Numbered from the stretch's first letter, positions 30,386-39,428 are shown. The stretch is 64,000 nucleotides of DNA from Ornithinimicrobium faecis (GCF_023923225.1 NZ_CP099489.1:1116001-1180000), one strand, 5' to 3'. Program-made: numbers and translations. The notes: generated from the letters alone by a model not told the origin.

Positions 30386-32214
30386 CAGCCGCTCACCACA
30401 GCGGGAGTATGCCGAGCGTCCGCCAGGTCGGCGGCCGTCCGGTCCGCGGGGGGCTGGGTCTGCGACGGGGCGTCGTGCGGGGTGCACCGCGCCACGAACT
30501 CCTCGACGTCCAGCGGCGCCGGCCGCAGGCCGAGAGCGGTGCCCAACTGGGTGATCTGCGGCGGCACGAGCCGGGCGCGGGCGACGATGTCGGGCTGGGA
30601 GAACAGGTCGCGCGGGCTGAGGTCGGCCAGCACCTGCCCCTGATCGAGCACGATGACCCGGGTGGCCCAACTGGCGACGAGTTGCATGTCGTGGCTGGCG
30701 ACGACGGCGCAGCGCAGCGACCCGGACAGCGCCGCGAGGGTGGCGATCATGTCGTCGCGGCTGCTGATGTCCAGGCTGGAGGTCGGCTCGTCGAGGAGCA
30801 ACAGGTGGGGGCGCATCGCGAGCCCGATGGCCAGGCTGCCGCGCCGCTGCTGCCCGCCCGAGAGCGACCGACCGTCCGCCTCGGCGTGCTCGCTCAGCCG
30901 CACCTGGGCGAGCACCTGCTCGACGGTCTCAGCCGCGCCGGGCAGCTTGCGCCCGATCGGGAACATGCCCACGTCCTTGCGCAGGCTGTCCTGCAGGAAC
31001 ATCTCCTGGGGGTGCTGATAGAGATAGGCCACCCGGTCGGCCATCCGGACGGCCGAGTGGTCGCGGGTGTTGTGACCCTCGATCTCGACCTCGCCCGAGC
31101 GCGGCACGATCAGCCCGGTGAGCAGCTTCAGCAGGGTCGTCTTGCCGGCGCCGTTGCTGCCGACCAGAGCGACGCGCTCGCCCTCGTGCAGCTCCAGCGA
31201 GAGATCCCGCAGCACCGGGTTGAGCCGCCCACTGACGCTGCGATAACCGTGGGTGACGCGGTCCAGCCGGGCAACCACGCGCTCGGTGGGGGTGACTTTG
31301 GGCAACACCGTGCGCTCGGTGGGGGTGATTTTGGGCAACACCGTGCGCTCGGTCGGGGTGGCTGCGGGACCGGCGGAGGTGTCGAGCACCCGGTGACGTC
31401 GGATCGCCGCTGCGGCCTCGGTCACCGTCAGGGGTGTCTCGGGGATCCCCAGGAGAGTCGCGGCGCGCACCACGGACGGAGCCGGGATGCCGTGTGCCGC
31501 AAGGTCGGACGAGCGGGTCATCGCCTCCCGGACCGGCAGGTGCCACACGGGTGCGCCGCCGGCCACGAGGACCACCGATCGGGCGAACTCGGCGATGAAC
31601 TCCGGGTGGTGCTCGATGGTGACGATCGTGATGCCCTGCTCGGTGTTGAGCCGGGCCAGCTGCTCATAGACAGCACGGGCCCGGGCGGGGTCCAGCTCGG
31701 CTGCGGGCTCGTCCACCACGATGGTGCGCGGGCGCAGTGCCAGCACCGACGCCAACGCCGTCAGGTGGGCCTGACCTCCAGAGAGCTGCCAGACAAACCG
31801 GTCGGAGAGCTCGCTGATGCCGAGCAGCTCCATCGCCTCACGGGAGCGCTCGGCGTGGTCGGCCAGACCGAAGTTGATCGGGCCGAACGAGATCTCGTCG
31901 CGCACGGTCGGGCGGACCAACTGGTTCTGGAAGTCCTGATAGACGTAGCCGACCTGCGTGGACAGCTCCCCGACGGTGCTCTCCCAGGTGTCCTGTCCAT
32001 CGACGCGGACCTGGCCATAGAAGTCGCCATTCCAAAAGTGCGGGACCAGGCCGTTGAAGGTCTTGCACAAGGTGGTCTTGCCCGAGCCGTTGCCGCCGAC
32101 GACCGCCACGAAGTCGCCCTGCTCAATGGTCAGGTTCAGGTCGTGCAGGGTGTCGTGGTCCGCACCGGGATAGCGGAAGGAGAGGTCACGGACCTCGATG
32201 GCGGGCGTCGGCAT
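30385..32214 (-). CDS. ECF transporter ATPase, two fused ATP-binding domains
   Basis: The 609-aa protein carries two complete ABC ATPases. Domain 1 has Walker A GGNGSGKTTLCK, signature LSGGQAH and Walker B TIVVDEPAAELD; domain 2 has GSNGAGKTTLLK, LSGGQQRRG and LLLLDEPTSSLD. It thus serves as both EcfA and EcfA'. The linker (about residues 285-315) contains an 11-residue unit PTERTVLPKIT repeated 2-3 times, which at DNA level is the 33-bp repeat family also found in intergenic regions. It powers uptake through the S component encoded upstream. Confidence 0.93.
   Translation of the reverse strand: MPTPAIEVRDLSFRYPGADHDTLHDLNLTIEQGDFVAVVGGNGSGKTTLCKTFNGLVPHFWNGDFYGQVRVDGQDTWESTVGELSTQVGYVYQDFQNQLVRPTVRDEISFGPINFGLADHAERSREAMELLGISELSDRFVWQLSGGQAHLTALASVLALRPRTIVVDEPAAELDPARARAVYEQLARLNTEQGITIVTIEHHPEFIAEFARSVVLVAGGAPVWHLPVREAMTRSSDLAAHGIPAPSVVRAATLLGIPETPLTVTEAAAAIRRHRVLDTSAGPAATPTERTVLPKITPTERTVLPKVTPTERVVARLDRVTHGYRSVSGRLNPVLRDLSLELHEGERVALVGSNGAGKTTLLKLLTGLIVPRSGEVEIEGHNTRDHSAVRMADRVAYLYQHPQEMFLQDSLRKDVGMFPIGRKLPGAAETVEQVLAQVRLSEHAEADGRSLSGGQQRRGSLAIGLAMRPHLLLLDEPTSSLDISSRDDMIATLAALSGSLRCAVVASHDMQLVASWATRVIVLDQGQVLADLSPRDLFSQPDIVARARLVPPQITQLGTALGLRPAPLDVEEFVARCTPHDAPSQTQPPADRTAADLADARHTPAVVSG
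31275..31360. repeat. 33-bp repeat inside the ECF ATPase gene
   Basis: The core GCGCTCGG occurs at 31279, 31312 and 31345, a period of 33 bp, with linking text GTGGGGGTGATTTTGGGCAA. The period is a multiple of three and the reading frame stays open, giving an 11-residue peptide repeat in the interdomain linker. Confidence 0.85.
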
Positions 32215-32223
32215 ACGGGGTCC

Positions 32224-33150
32224 TCAGCCGCGTGGGGTGCGTCGTTCGGTGGTCCGCTGGCTGGCGCGGAACAGGACGACGGAGACGATCAGGACCACCA
32301 GGACCGCGCCGGCACCGACCCAGATGAAGTTGTCGCCGAACCGGTCGAGGAAGTCGGGCTCCCAGGCGCCGGGTGCCAGGTCGAAGGCCTCCATGAAGGC
32401 CAGACCGAACGAGGCCAGGGCCAGCAGGACGAAGGCGGCCACGAAGGTCGCGTTCTTCGGTGCGTTGCCGGGGATCGGCTCACCGGGCACACGGGGGCGC
32501 AGGCCCATCAGGGGCTCGATCTTGCCGTGCAGTTGGGGGATCAGCCACATGGCCGGGATGGCGCCGAGCAGGATGCCGCTCATCACGATGTCCACGCCGA
32601 AACCGATGGTCTCCAGGGCCAGGACCGACTCAGGCAACCCCTCGACATACTCCGCGTCCTCCACGCCGATCCACACCTTGCTCAGGTCGACGGCGGCCGA
32701 GAGCAGCTTGTCGATCACCACGACCATGACTGCGGCAGTGAAGATCTGGGCGCGGTTGCGCGGGTTGCGCACCATCGAGCCGGCGATATAGATCGCCAGG
32801 AACATCTGGATGTAGCCCTCGAGCTCGGCGAGCCCGGAGAAGTCGCCCATCAGCAGGTCGGTGAAGATGATCTCGCCGAGCGGCGCGCCGAGGGCGGCCC
32901 AGAGCGGACTGAACAGCGCCGCGACGACCAGCGGCACGAAGACCATGTAGGAGACCGAGATGTCGACCGGCCCCAGGGTCACGTCAGGGATGACCTCCAG
33001 GATGATGTTCGCCAGCCCAAACAGTGACATGGACAGCACGAAGATCATCAGCTTCTGCGGCGTGGACAGCTCATAGGTGCGGACGGAGTCGACGGTGCCG
33101 CGCAGGGCGCCGCGGCGCTGCTGGCTCTCGGGGGTGTGGGTGGTGCTCAT
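32224..33150 (-). CDS. ECF transporter S component, substrate unknown
   Basis: The 308-aa membrane protein has about six helices in the substrate-binding part (FVLSMSLFGLANIILEVIP, VFVPLVVAALFSPLWAALGAPLGE quoted in parts: VFVPLVVAALFSPLW, AALGAPLGE) and extra C-terminal helices. The position between HAD and ATPase genes identifies it as the substrate-capturing subunit of an ECF vitamin/micronutrient importer. It is longer than usual S components (about 170-220 aa). No riboswitch was seen; a LacI repressor probably regulates it. The start overlaps the HAD stop by 1 nt. Confidence 0.85.
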   Translation of the reverse strand: MSTTHTPESQQRRGALRGTVDSVRTYELSTPQKLMIFVLSMSLFGLANIILEVIPDVTLGPVDISVSYMVFVPLVVAALFSPLWAALGAPLGEIIFTDLLMGDFSGLAELEGYIQMFLAIYIAGSMVRNPRNRAQIFTAAVMVVVIDKLLSAAVDLSKVWIGVEDAEYVEGLPESVLALETIGFGVDIVMSGILLGAIPAMWLIPQLHGKIEPLMGLRPRVPGEPIPGNAPKNATFVAAFVLLALASFGLAFMEAFDLAPGAWEPDFLDRFGDNFIWVGAGAVLVVLIVSVVLFRASQRTTERRTPRG

Positions 33151-34811
33151 CAGGCAGTCCTTTGCGTGTCAGGGGTGTGCTCGGGAGTGGGGTATGCCGT
33201 GGCGTGCGGTGGGTGGTCGAGGGTGGCGGTCAGCAGGGGGATGAGGTCGGCGGGGGAGTCAATGAGGTCGGTGACCAGGCCGGTGTCGAGGGCGCGTTGC
33301 AGCGTCTCGTTGCTGCCCTTGCCACCGCGGGTCAGCACGCGGCGGCCGATGCCAGCGATGTGCGCGGCGACGCCGTCGGTGCGAGCCTGGTCGCCCAGGA
33401 ACCAACTGGCGCTCGCCGGGGCGTCGACCATCGACAGGGCCTCACGGATCAGGGCGACATCGGGCTTGCGGCGGCCCACCTCGTCGGAGAAGACATAGCC
33501 ACTGATCAGTGGCTCCAGCCCGTGACCGACCAGGCGCTCGCGCACGCCGCGCCCGCTGACCGTGTTGGAGACGAGCACGACGGGGATGCCCTGGTCGCGG
33601 CACCACTCCAGCAGTGCCTTCATGCCCTGGCGGAGGGTGTGCTCGGCCTTGACGGTGTACCACCGGTGCATCAGGTCGTGGGCGTGGGCGCGCAGGACGG
33701 CGCGGACCCGCTCGGGAGCGTCGGCGCCAACGTGGTCGGCCCAGAGGACGGCTGGCCCGGGCTGCGGCACCTCCTGGGCCCCGTCCAGCAGGTGCTTGGT
33801 GGCCCGATAGCTCGCCACGCCGTCCCGGACCATGGTCGTCGCGGTCTCGGGGCTCAGCTCGAGCCCGCCGGTGCTGAGCAGATCGGAGAGGTGGGCGCCC
33901 AGGACGGCCGCTGCGTCCGGGTCACTCTGCGACGTGGAGACGACGCCGCCGTGGTCCAGGAGGAGGGCAGTCGGCGGCGCGCCGCGCCCGGTCCTGGAGG
34001 GGCGGGACGGTGCTGGTTGGCGCACGGCAGTCTCCCTGCTGGCCCGCAGGGTGGCGAGCACACCCTCCGGGGTGGCGAACGTCCCGTCCGCCTGGGCGGT
34101 GACCGCGAACGGCGGGTTGTCGGTGTGCCGGGTCCTGGTGACCAGGACGGCAGCCACTCCGGCGCGGCGACCGACGACCACGTCGCGGTCCTGGGTGTCG
34201 CCGACATACCAGCAGTCGGCCGGCGTCAGGCCGAGCGCCTGGGCCGCCAGGTCGATCATCCCGGGGTGGGGCTTGCGGATCCCGACCTCGTCGGAATAGA
34301 CCTGCACGGCGAACCGGTGGCCCAGACCGAGGTCGTCCAGGATCCGCCGGTGATGGCGACCGCTGTGGGCGTTGCTGACGATGCCGATCGGGATGCCACG
34401 GGCCGCACACTCCGAGAGCAGCTCCGGGATCCCGGGGCGCAGGTGGTGCTCGCTGATCCGGTCGCCCATCACCTCCAGGATCTCCGGGGCGTGGCCCACC
34501 AGGATCGCCCGCGCCGCGTCCGGCAGGTCCGCGGCGAGGAAGTCGCCCACGATCTCCCGGTGGCTGAGCTCGCGCGGCTCCGGCCTGCGGCTCGAGGCGT
34601 TCTTCCAGGCCTTCAACGCCGTCAGCGCCGCGTCCAGGGAGGCCCGCAACTGGTCCGTCGGGACCGGCTGGCCGGCCCGGTCCAGGAGCCCCGCCAGGTG
34701 GGTGACGACCTCCGCACGCCCGGTCGGGCGCTTGGCGGTCTCGATGATCACCCCGCCAAAGTCGAGCAGCATCCCACGGGGCGCGGGCAGGGAGACGGGA
34801 GCATTCGGCAT
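33150..34811 (-). CDS. Tandem HAD-superfamily hydrolase (two fused HAD domains)
   Basis: The 553-aa protein contains two successive HAD phosphatase-like domains. The first (about 10-265) has motif I LLDFGGVIIE, motif II IVSNAHSGRHH, Lys in GIRKPHPGM and motif IV WYVGDTQDRDVVVG. The second (about 285-545) has LLLDHGGVVS, VSNTVSGRG, GRRKPDVALI and WFLGDQARTDGV. In both, the usual second Asp of DxD is replaced by Gly (DFGG, DHGG), as in epoxide-hydrolase/YihX-like HADs. It begins at ATG 34811 and leads the ECF operon, so it may dephosphorylate or cleave the imported compound. The substrate is unknown. Confidence 0.82.
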   Translation of the reverse strand: MPNAPVSLPAPRGMLLDFGGVIIETAKRPTGRAEVVTHLAGLLDRAGQPVPTDQLRASLDAALTALKAWKNASSRRPEPRELSHREIVGDFLAADLPDAARAILVGHAPEILEVMGDRISEHHLRPGIPELLSECAARGIPIGIVSNAHSGRHHRRILDDLGLGHRFAVQVYSDEVGIRKPHPGMIDLAAQALGLTPADCWYVGDTQDRDVVVGRRAGVAAVLVTRTRHTDNPPFAVTAQADGTFATPEGVLATLRASRETAVRQPAPSRPSRTGRGAPPTALLLDHGGVVSTSQSDPDAAAVLGAHLSDLLSTGGLELSPETATTMVRDGVASYRATKHLLDGAQEVPQPGPAVLWADHVGADAPERVRAVLRAHAHDLMHRWYTVKAEHTLRQGMKALLEWCRDQGIPVVLVSNTVSGRGVRERLVGHGLEPLISGYVFSDEVGRRKPDVALIREALSMVDAPASASWFLGDQARTDGVAAHIAGIGRRVLTRGGKGSNETLQRALDTGLVTDLIDSPADLIPLLTATLDHPPHATAYPTPEHTPDTQRTA

Positions 34812-34906
34812 ACGGCAGGGGTCCTGTCGGGGAGGGCGGCTGGAACCAACACCACCGACGCTAGGGAGGGGGAGTGGCCGCGTGACGGTCCCGAAGTGAA
34901 CGCCAC

Positions 34907-34942
34907 TGGAACGTTCCATGCTGCGGCCTGGAACGTTCCAGG
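34907..34942. promoter_or_regulatory. Two perfect LacI-type operators
   Basis: TGGAACGTTCCA (34907-34918) and CCTGGAACGTTCCAGG (34927-34942) are perfect palindromes with a central CG, typical of LacI-family sites. Their centres are 22 bp apart, two helical turns. They lie between the divergent LacI gene and the HAD-ECF operon. Confidence 0.85.
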
Positions 34943-34995
34943 AACGGGGGCCGAAAGATCGCCTGCGGGCGGCCGGGGTGTGCTGTGCTGGCCGG

Positions 34996-35994
34996 GTGCC
35001 ACCCACCCGCCGTCCCACGATCATCGATGTGGCGGCTGCTGCCGGTGTCTCCAAGTCGCTGGTCAGCCTGGCGCTGCGGGCCGAGCCGGGGGTGAGCGAG
35101 GCGACGCGGGCCCGGATCCTGCACGCCGCCGAGGACCTCGGCTATCGCTCCAACGTGTGGGCCCGCAACCTGGTGCGCGGGGGCGAGAACCTGATCGGTG
35201 TGCTCATCACCGACCTGGGCAACAGCTATCACACGGACGTCGTGCTGGGGCTGGAGGAGGCCGCCCAGGAGCAGGGTCTGAGCGTGATGGTGGCGCACGG
35301 CATGCGCAGCACGGAACGCCTTGTGGCACAACTGCATCGGCAGCTTGCGCTGGGAGTCGCGGCGGTGGTCGTGGTCAGCTCGTGGCTGCCACCGGACCTG
35401 CTGGAGGCCTCAGCGCGAGCGGCGCCGCTGGTCGTGGTCGGGCGGCTGCCGGTGGCGGTCCCGGGGCTGGACACGATCAACAACGACGACGCCGCAGGCA
35501 CCCGGTTGGCGGTTGAGCACCTGGTGGGTCTGGGGCACGAGCGGATCGCGCATCTCGGGATCTCCAACCGGCCTGCGGCACAACAGCGCCGGGCTGCCTA
35601 TGCGACAACGATGCGTGACCGTGGGCTGGCTGAGCACATCGTGGTGGTCGGGCCCGACGACGTCACCGAGGGGGTCGCGACCCTGCTGCGCGCCACCGCC
35701 CGCGCCGACGGGACCGGGCCCACCGCGGTCTTCGCGTCCAACGACCTGGGGGCCTCGCGGGTGCTGGACGCCGCCATCGACCGGGGGCTGGGGGTGCCTG
35801 GAGATCTCGCTGTCGTGGGCTATGACAACAGCACGCTGGCGCGCACCGTGCGGCCGCGGCTCACCAGTGTCGACCAGCCGCGCGCCGACATGGGGCGGCT
35901 GGCACTCAGGTTGGTTGTCGAGCGGCTCGAGGGCCGGGTCGAGCCCCGCCACGAGGTGGTCGCCCCACGGCTCGTCGTGCGTGGGTCCACCTAG
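34996..35994 (+). CDS. LacI-family transcriptional repressor
   Basis: The 332-aa regulator has an N-terminal LacI helix-turn-helix (IIDVAAAAGVSKSLVSLALR) and a periplasmic-binding-protein-like effector domain (NLIGVLITDLGNSYHTDVV, NNDDAAGTRLAVEHLVGLGH, AVFASNDLGASRVL, VVGYDNSTLA). GTG 34996 is preferred because it places the HTH at the usual distance from the start. It is divergent from the HAD-ECF operon with two consensus palindromes between, so it most likely represses that operon and itself. The effector is unknown, probably a sugar or nucleoside-like compound related to the transported substrate. Confidence 0.9.
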   Translation: MPPTRRPTIIDVAAAAGVSKSLVSLALRAEPGVSEATRARILHAAEDLGYRSNVWARNLVRGGENLIGVLITDLGNSYHTDVVLGLEEAAQEQGLSVMVAHGMRSTERLVAQLHRQLALGVAAVVVVSSWLPPDLLEASARAAPLVVVGRLPVAVPGLDTINNDDAAGTRLAVEHLVGLGHERIAHLGISNRPAAQQRRAAYATTMRDRGLAEHIVVVGPDDVTEGVATLLRATARADGTGPTAVFASNDLGASRVLDAAIDRGLGVPGDLAVVGYDNSTLARTVRPRLTSVDQPRADMGRLALRLVVERLEGRVEPRHEVVAPRLVVRGST

Positions 35995-36060
35995 TTTGGG
36001 GACTCGGACCCGCCGAGCCGGTGTGTTTGGCGGGGCGTCGGACTGCCCTGTCGCGTGTGC

Positions 36061-36468
36061 TCAGACGGGCTCGACGCGCAGCGTGCAGGCGATGGCTGCT
36101 GCGCTGAGCATCGCGTCGACGGAGGGCCCGGCGAGATACTTGCGGGTCAACTCGGCGTCGATCGCTGCCTGCACGGGGTCGTCGCCTGGGACGTAGGTGG
36201 TGCTCACTGGCTCGCGGGGCAGGTCCAGGGCTGCGGCCCGGTCCTGCTCAGCGAGGTGGCCGTCGCCCATCGCGAGGGCCGCGGGGCGGCCCGCGAGGAC
36301 GTGGCGATACCACCACGAGTCCGGGCCGAAGGCGGAGCGCAGATAGGGCACCCCGTCCACCACGACAGACCAGATCGGGGTCGCGATCGGCGAGCCGTTG
36401 GCCCGAGTGGTCACGATCGCGACGACGTCGGCCTCATCGAACAGGTCAACTGCAGTGTCAAAGCTCAT
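36061..36468 (-). CDS. DUF2255 / pyridoxamine-5'-phosphate-oxidase-like split-barrel protein
   Basis: The 135-aa protein has the FMN/F420-binding split-barrel pattern: VAIVTTRANGSPIATPIWSVVVDG followed by YLRSAFGPDSWWYRHVLAG (quoted in parts: VTTRANGSPIATPIW, SWWYRHVLAG). Length and motifs fit the actinobacterial DUF2255 family. Ligand and reaction are unknown. A long inverted repeat lies 55-140 nt upstream of its start. Confidence 0.78.
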   Translation of the reverse strand: MSFDTAVDLFDEADVVAIVTTRANGSPIATPIWSVVVDGVPYLRSAFGPDSWWYRHVLAGRPAALAMGDGHLAEQDRAAALDLPREPVSTTYVPGDDPVQAAIDAELTRKYLAGPSVDAMLSAAAIACTLRVEPV

Positions 36469-36523
36469 GCTGGGGCAGCGGTCGCGCCGCTCTCGGCATT
36501 CCCGCCCATGGCCTGGCGGACAT

Positions 36524-36609
36524 CCAAACAGGCAACGTCAGAACCGTTCGAGCAAACGTGCAAGTCAGCGGCCTGCGCTTCCCCACGTCTGCTCACGTTG
36601 CCTGTTTGG
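36524..36609. repeat. Long inverted repeat, 15-bp perfect arms
   Basis: CCAAACAGGCAACGT (36524-36538) and ACGTTGCCTGTTTGG (36595-36609) pair perfectly across a 56-nt interior that contains further CAGA/TCTG and ACGTG/CACGT pairings. It lies between the 3' end of the biotin carboxylase gene and the promoter of the DUF2255 gene. It could be a terminator, a regulatory fold or a small palindromic mobile remnant. Confidence 0.75.
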
Positions 36610-36658
36610 GTGCACGGTCTCGCCGCTCAGGGGACCAGCTAACCCCTGCACAAAGTGG

Positions 36659-38431
36659 TCAGTCCTTGAGCTCGCAGATGGCCGCGCCGTTGCCGACGGT
36701 CTGACCGACCTCGGCCGACAGCGCGGTGACTGTTCCCGCCTTGTGGGCGTTGATCGGCTGCTCCATCTTCATCGCCTCGAGCACCACGACCAGCTCGCCC
36801 TCGGCGACCTGCTGGCCCTCCTCGACGGCGATCTTGACGATGGTGCCCTGCATCGGAGCGGTGACCGCATCGCCGGAGGCGGCTGCGGCGCCACCGCCGG
36901 AGCGGGAGCGCTTGGGTGCCTTCTTGCGAGCACCGGCGCCGTTGCCACCACCGAGCGACAACCCGCCCGGCAGCGAGACCTCGAGGCGCTTGCCGCCGAC
37001 CTCGACGATCAGGTTCTGGCGCTCCTCGGGCTCGGTGTCGGTGTCGGCGCTGGGGCCGGAGTAGGGCTCGATCTGGTTGTCGAACTCGGTCTCCATCCAG
37101 CGGGTGTGCACTGTGAACGGGGTGTCCGGGTCCTCGGGGGCGAACGCCGGGTCCTCAACGACGGCCCGGTGGAAGGTGAGTGCGGTCGGCATGCCCTCGA
37201 CGACGAACTCGGCGAGCGCACGGCGGGACCGGGCCAGCGCCTCCTGACGGTCGCGGCCGGTGACGATCAGCTTGGCCAGCATCGAGTCGAAGGCACCAGC
37301 GACCACGTCGCCCTCCTCGACGCCGGAGTCCAGGCGCACGCCCGGGCCGCTGGGCACGCGATAGGTCAGCACGGAGCCCGGTGCGGGCAGGAAGCCTCGG
37401 CCCGGGTCCTCGCCGTTGATCCGGAACTCGAAGGAGTGGCCGCGGATCTCGGTCGCGTCATAGCCCAGCTCCTCGCCGTCGGCGATGCGGAACTGCTCGC
37501 GCACCAGGTCGATGCCGGTGACCTCCTCGGTGACCGGGTGCTCGACCTGCAGGCGGGTGTTGACCTCGAGGAAGGAGATCGTGCCGTCCTGGCCGACGAG
37601 ATACTCACAGGTGCCGGCCCCGACATAGCCGGCTTCCTTCAGGATCGCCTTGGAGGCGCGGTCCAGCTCGGCGCGCTGCTCCTCGGACAGGAACGGTGCC
37701 GGGGCCTCCTCGACCAGCTTCTGGTGACGGCGCTGCAGCGAGCAGTCCCGGGTGGAGACGACCACGACGTTGCCGTGCTGGTCGGCCAGGCACTGGGTCT
37801 CCACGTGGCGCGGCTTGTCCAGATAGCGCTCGACGAAGCACTCGCCGCGCCCGAAGGCAGAGACGGCCTCGCGGACAGCGGACTCAAACAGCTCGGGGAT
37901 CTCCTCGATGGTGCGGGCGACCTTCAGCCCGCGTCCGCCGCCTCCATAGGCCGCCTTGATCGCGACCGGCAGGCCGTGCTCCTTGGCAAAGGCGATGATC
38001 TCGTCGGCGTCCTCGACGGGGTCATTGGTGCCGGGCACGAGCGGGGCGCCAGCGGTGGTGGCGATGTGGCGAGCCTTGACCTTGTCGCCGAGGGAGTCGA
38101 TCGCCTCGGGGCCGGGGCCGATCCAGGTCAGCCCCGCGTCGATGACCGCCTGGGCGAAGGACGCGTTCTCGGCCAGGAAGCCGTAGCCCGGGTGCACCGC
38201 GTCGGCGCCGGCCTCTTTGGCGACCTCGATCAGTTTCTCCTGCACCAGGTAGGAGTCCCCGGGGGTGCTGCCGCCCAGCGCGTAGGCCTCGTCGGCCACC
38301 TTGACGTGCAGTGCATCACGGTCTGGCTCGGCATAGACGGCCACAGACCCGAGACCGGCGTCCTTGCAGGCGCGGGCGATGCGGACGGCGATCTCGCCGC
38401 GGTTTGCGATAAGGACCTTGCTGATCGGCAT
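36659..38431 (-). CDS. accA: Acyl-CoA carboxylase alpha chain (biotin carboxylase + BCCP)
   Basis: The 590-aa biotin-dependent carboxylase subunit has an N-terminal biotin carboxylase ([20 protein letters not shown]-grasp loop [28 protein letters not shown]) and a C-terminal biotinyl domain with the biotinylation Lys in [10 protein letters not shown] Pro/Ala/Lys-rich linker (about 490-515) joins them. It matches actinobacterial AccA3-type proteins, which supply carboxybiotin to several carboxyltransferase subunits such as the one at 50898. ATG 38431 starts at the standard position ([13 protein letters not shown]). Confidence 0.95.
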   Translation of the reverse strand: MPISKVLIANRGEIAVRIARACKDAGLGSVAVYAEPDRDALHVKVADEAYALGGSTPGDSYLVQEKLIEVAKEAGADAVHPGYGFLAENASFAQAVIDAGLTWIGPGPEAIDSLGDKVKARHIATTAGAPLVPGTNDPVEDADEIIAFAKEHGLPVAIKAAYGGGGRGLKVARTIEEIPELFESAVREAVSAFGRGECFVERYLDKPRHVETQCLADQHGNVVVVSTRDCSLQRRHQKLVEEAPAPFLSEEQRAELDRASKAILKEAGYVGAGTCEYLVGQDGTISFLEVNTRLQVEHPVTEEVTGIDLVREQFRIADGEELGYDATEIRGHSFEFRINGEDPGRGFLPAPGSVLTYRVPSGPGVRLDSGVEEGDVVAGAFDSMLAKLIVTGRDRQEALARSRRALAEFVVEGMPTALTFHRAVVEDPAFAPEDPDTPFTVHTRWMETEFDNQIEPYSGPSADTDTEPEERQNLIVEVGGKRLEVSLPGGLSLGGGNGAGARKKAPKRSRSGGGAAAASGDAVTAPMQGTIVKIAVEEGQQVAEGELVVVLEAMKMEQPINAHKAGTVTALSAEVGQTVGNGAAICELKD

Positions 38432-38530
38432 GGGGTCACACTAATGCCACGCCGTATGCCGGGTGCTGGCGGACCCGGACAACGGTCGCCTCGGGTGTCG
38501 CTCGGCCGGGGACGCGGAGTCAGGGCGTGA

Positions 38531-39274
38531 TCAGGGCGTGATCAGGTCGGGCAGGGCCGAGGCGGCCCCTCGGATGTGCGCCTCCACCAGGTCGGCGGCC
38601 AGGTCGCCGCGCCCCTCGGTGATGGCCTGCAGGATGCCGTGGTGCTCGCTGCGCAGGGTGGCGGCCATGCCTTCCCAGTCCTCCACCTTGCGGAAGGCTT
38701 CCAGGTGACGCGAGCGCAGCGACGCGCGGATCGCCTCGGTCAGGTTGGCGAACAACCTGTTGTCCCCGGCCTGGGCGATGGCGACGTGGAAGTCGGTGTC
38801 GGCGTCGTTGAAGGCCTCCCGGCTCAGCCCCTCGGTGTCCATCACGCTCAGATGGGTCCGCACGGGATCGAGGTCGGCGGCGGCGGCGCGCTCGGCCGCC
38901 AACGCAGCGCTCGAGCGCTCCAGCAGGATGCGTGCCTCCACCACCTCGTCGATGCGGAAGTTTGCGAGCTCGACATGCAGGCGGAGCAGCCGGGTGAGCG
39001 CCTCACTCGGCATCGCTGCGATGAAGGTGCCGGCGCCCCGGCCCGAGCCCACGCTCGAGCGCAGCACGCCGTGGCTCTCCAGCACACGGACCGCCTCACG
39101 CACCCCAGCGCGACTGACCTGCAGCCGGGTGGCGAGATCGCGCTCAGAGGGGAGGGGGTCGCCGACGGTCAGTGTGCCCGCCATGATCTGATCCTCGATC
39201 GCCTCGATGACCAGCTCGTGGGTGCTGTTGCGGGTGACCGGCCCCCACTGTGGCGCCTTCTCGCTTGTCGTCAT
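38531..39274 (-). CDS. GntR-family regulator (FadR/LldR type) of lactate genes
   Basis: The protein (247 aa from ATG 39274) has an N-terminal GntR winged helix (LPSERDLATRLQVSRAGVREAVRVLE, quoted in parts: LPSERDLATRLQVSRAG) and a C-terminal FCD ligand domain with metal-binding residues (ARILLERSSAALAAERA, DTDFHVAIAQAGDN, SEHHGILQAI). Earlier ATGs at 39289 and 39343 are possible; ATG 39274 has GAGG about 10 nt upstream. It is divergent from the lactate permease, and a perfect FadR-type operator lies between. It is likely an LldR-like repressor that L-lactate releases. Confidence 0.9.
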   Translation of the reverse strand: MTTSEKAPQWGPVTRNSTHELVIEAIEDQIMAGTLTVGDPLPSERDLATRLQVSRAGVREAVRVLESHGVLRSSVGSGRGAGTFIAAMPSEALTRLLRLHVELANFRIDEVVEARILLERSSAALAAERAAAADLDPVRTHLSVMDTEGLSREAFNDADTDFHVAIAQAGDNRLFANLTEAIRASLRSRHLEAFRKVEDWEGMAATLRSEHHGILQAITEGRGDLAADLVEAHIRGAASALPDLITP

Positions 39275-39375
39275 GTGGTCCAACCTCATGGTGGTCGTGT
39301 CCTGCAGTGGTCTGAGTAGTTGTAGCACACGAGATTTCCCCAAGTTTTTTCTCTTGAGTTTTTTTCGCCAGGGTC

Positions 39376-39428
39376 TTGACGGCGCACTGGCCCCGGCCCT
39401 ACTCTCGACTTAGTGGTCAGACCACTAA
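39376..39428 (+). promoter_or_regulatory. Lactate operon promoter and GntR operator
   Basis: A good sigma-70-like promoter (TTGACG 39376-39381, 18 nt, TACTCT 39400-39405) is followed directly by the perfect palindrome TTAGTGGTCAGACCACTAA (39410-39428). This contains the FadR-family core TGGT-N3-ACCA. A related half-palindrome (AGTGATCGACCACT) follows at about 39428-39441. Confidence 0.85.

Noticed and set aside
32224..34860. TPP or other vitamin riboswitch for the ECF operon
   Set aside because: The 5' region of the operon is short, shows no recognisable riboswitch core and instead faces a LacI operator pair.
33024..35516. 830-codon open frame on the plus strand across the HAD and LacI region
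   Set aside because: It is antisense to the tandem HAD gene and out of frame with LacI; no family motif appears and codon third positions do not fit.
36398..38530. Very long open frame on the plus strand opposite the biotin carboxylase gene
   Set aside because: It is the antisense shadow of a highly conserved gene in GC-rich DNA; its translation is low-complexity Arg/Gly/Leu/Val text with no domain.
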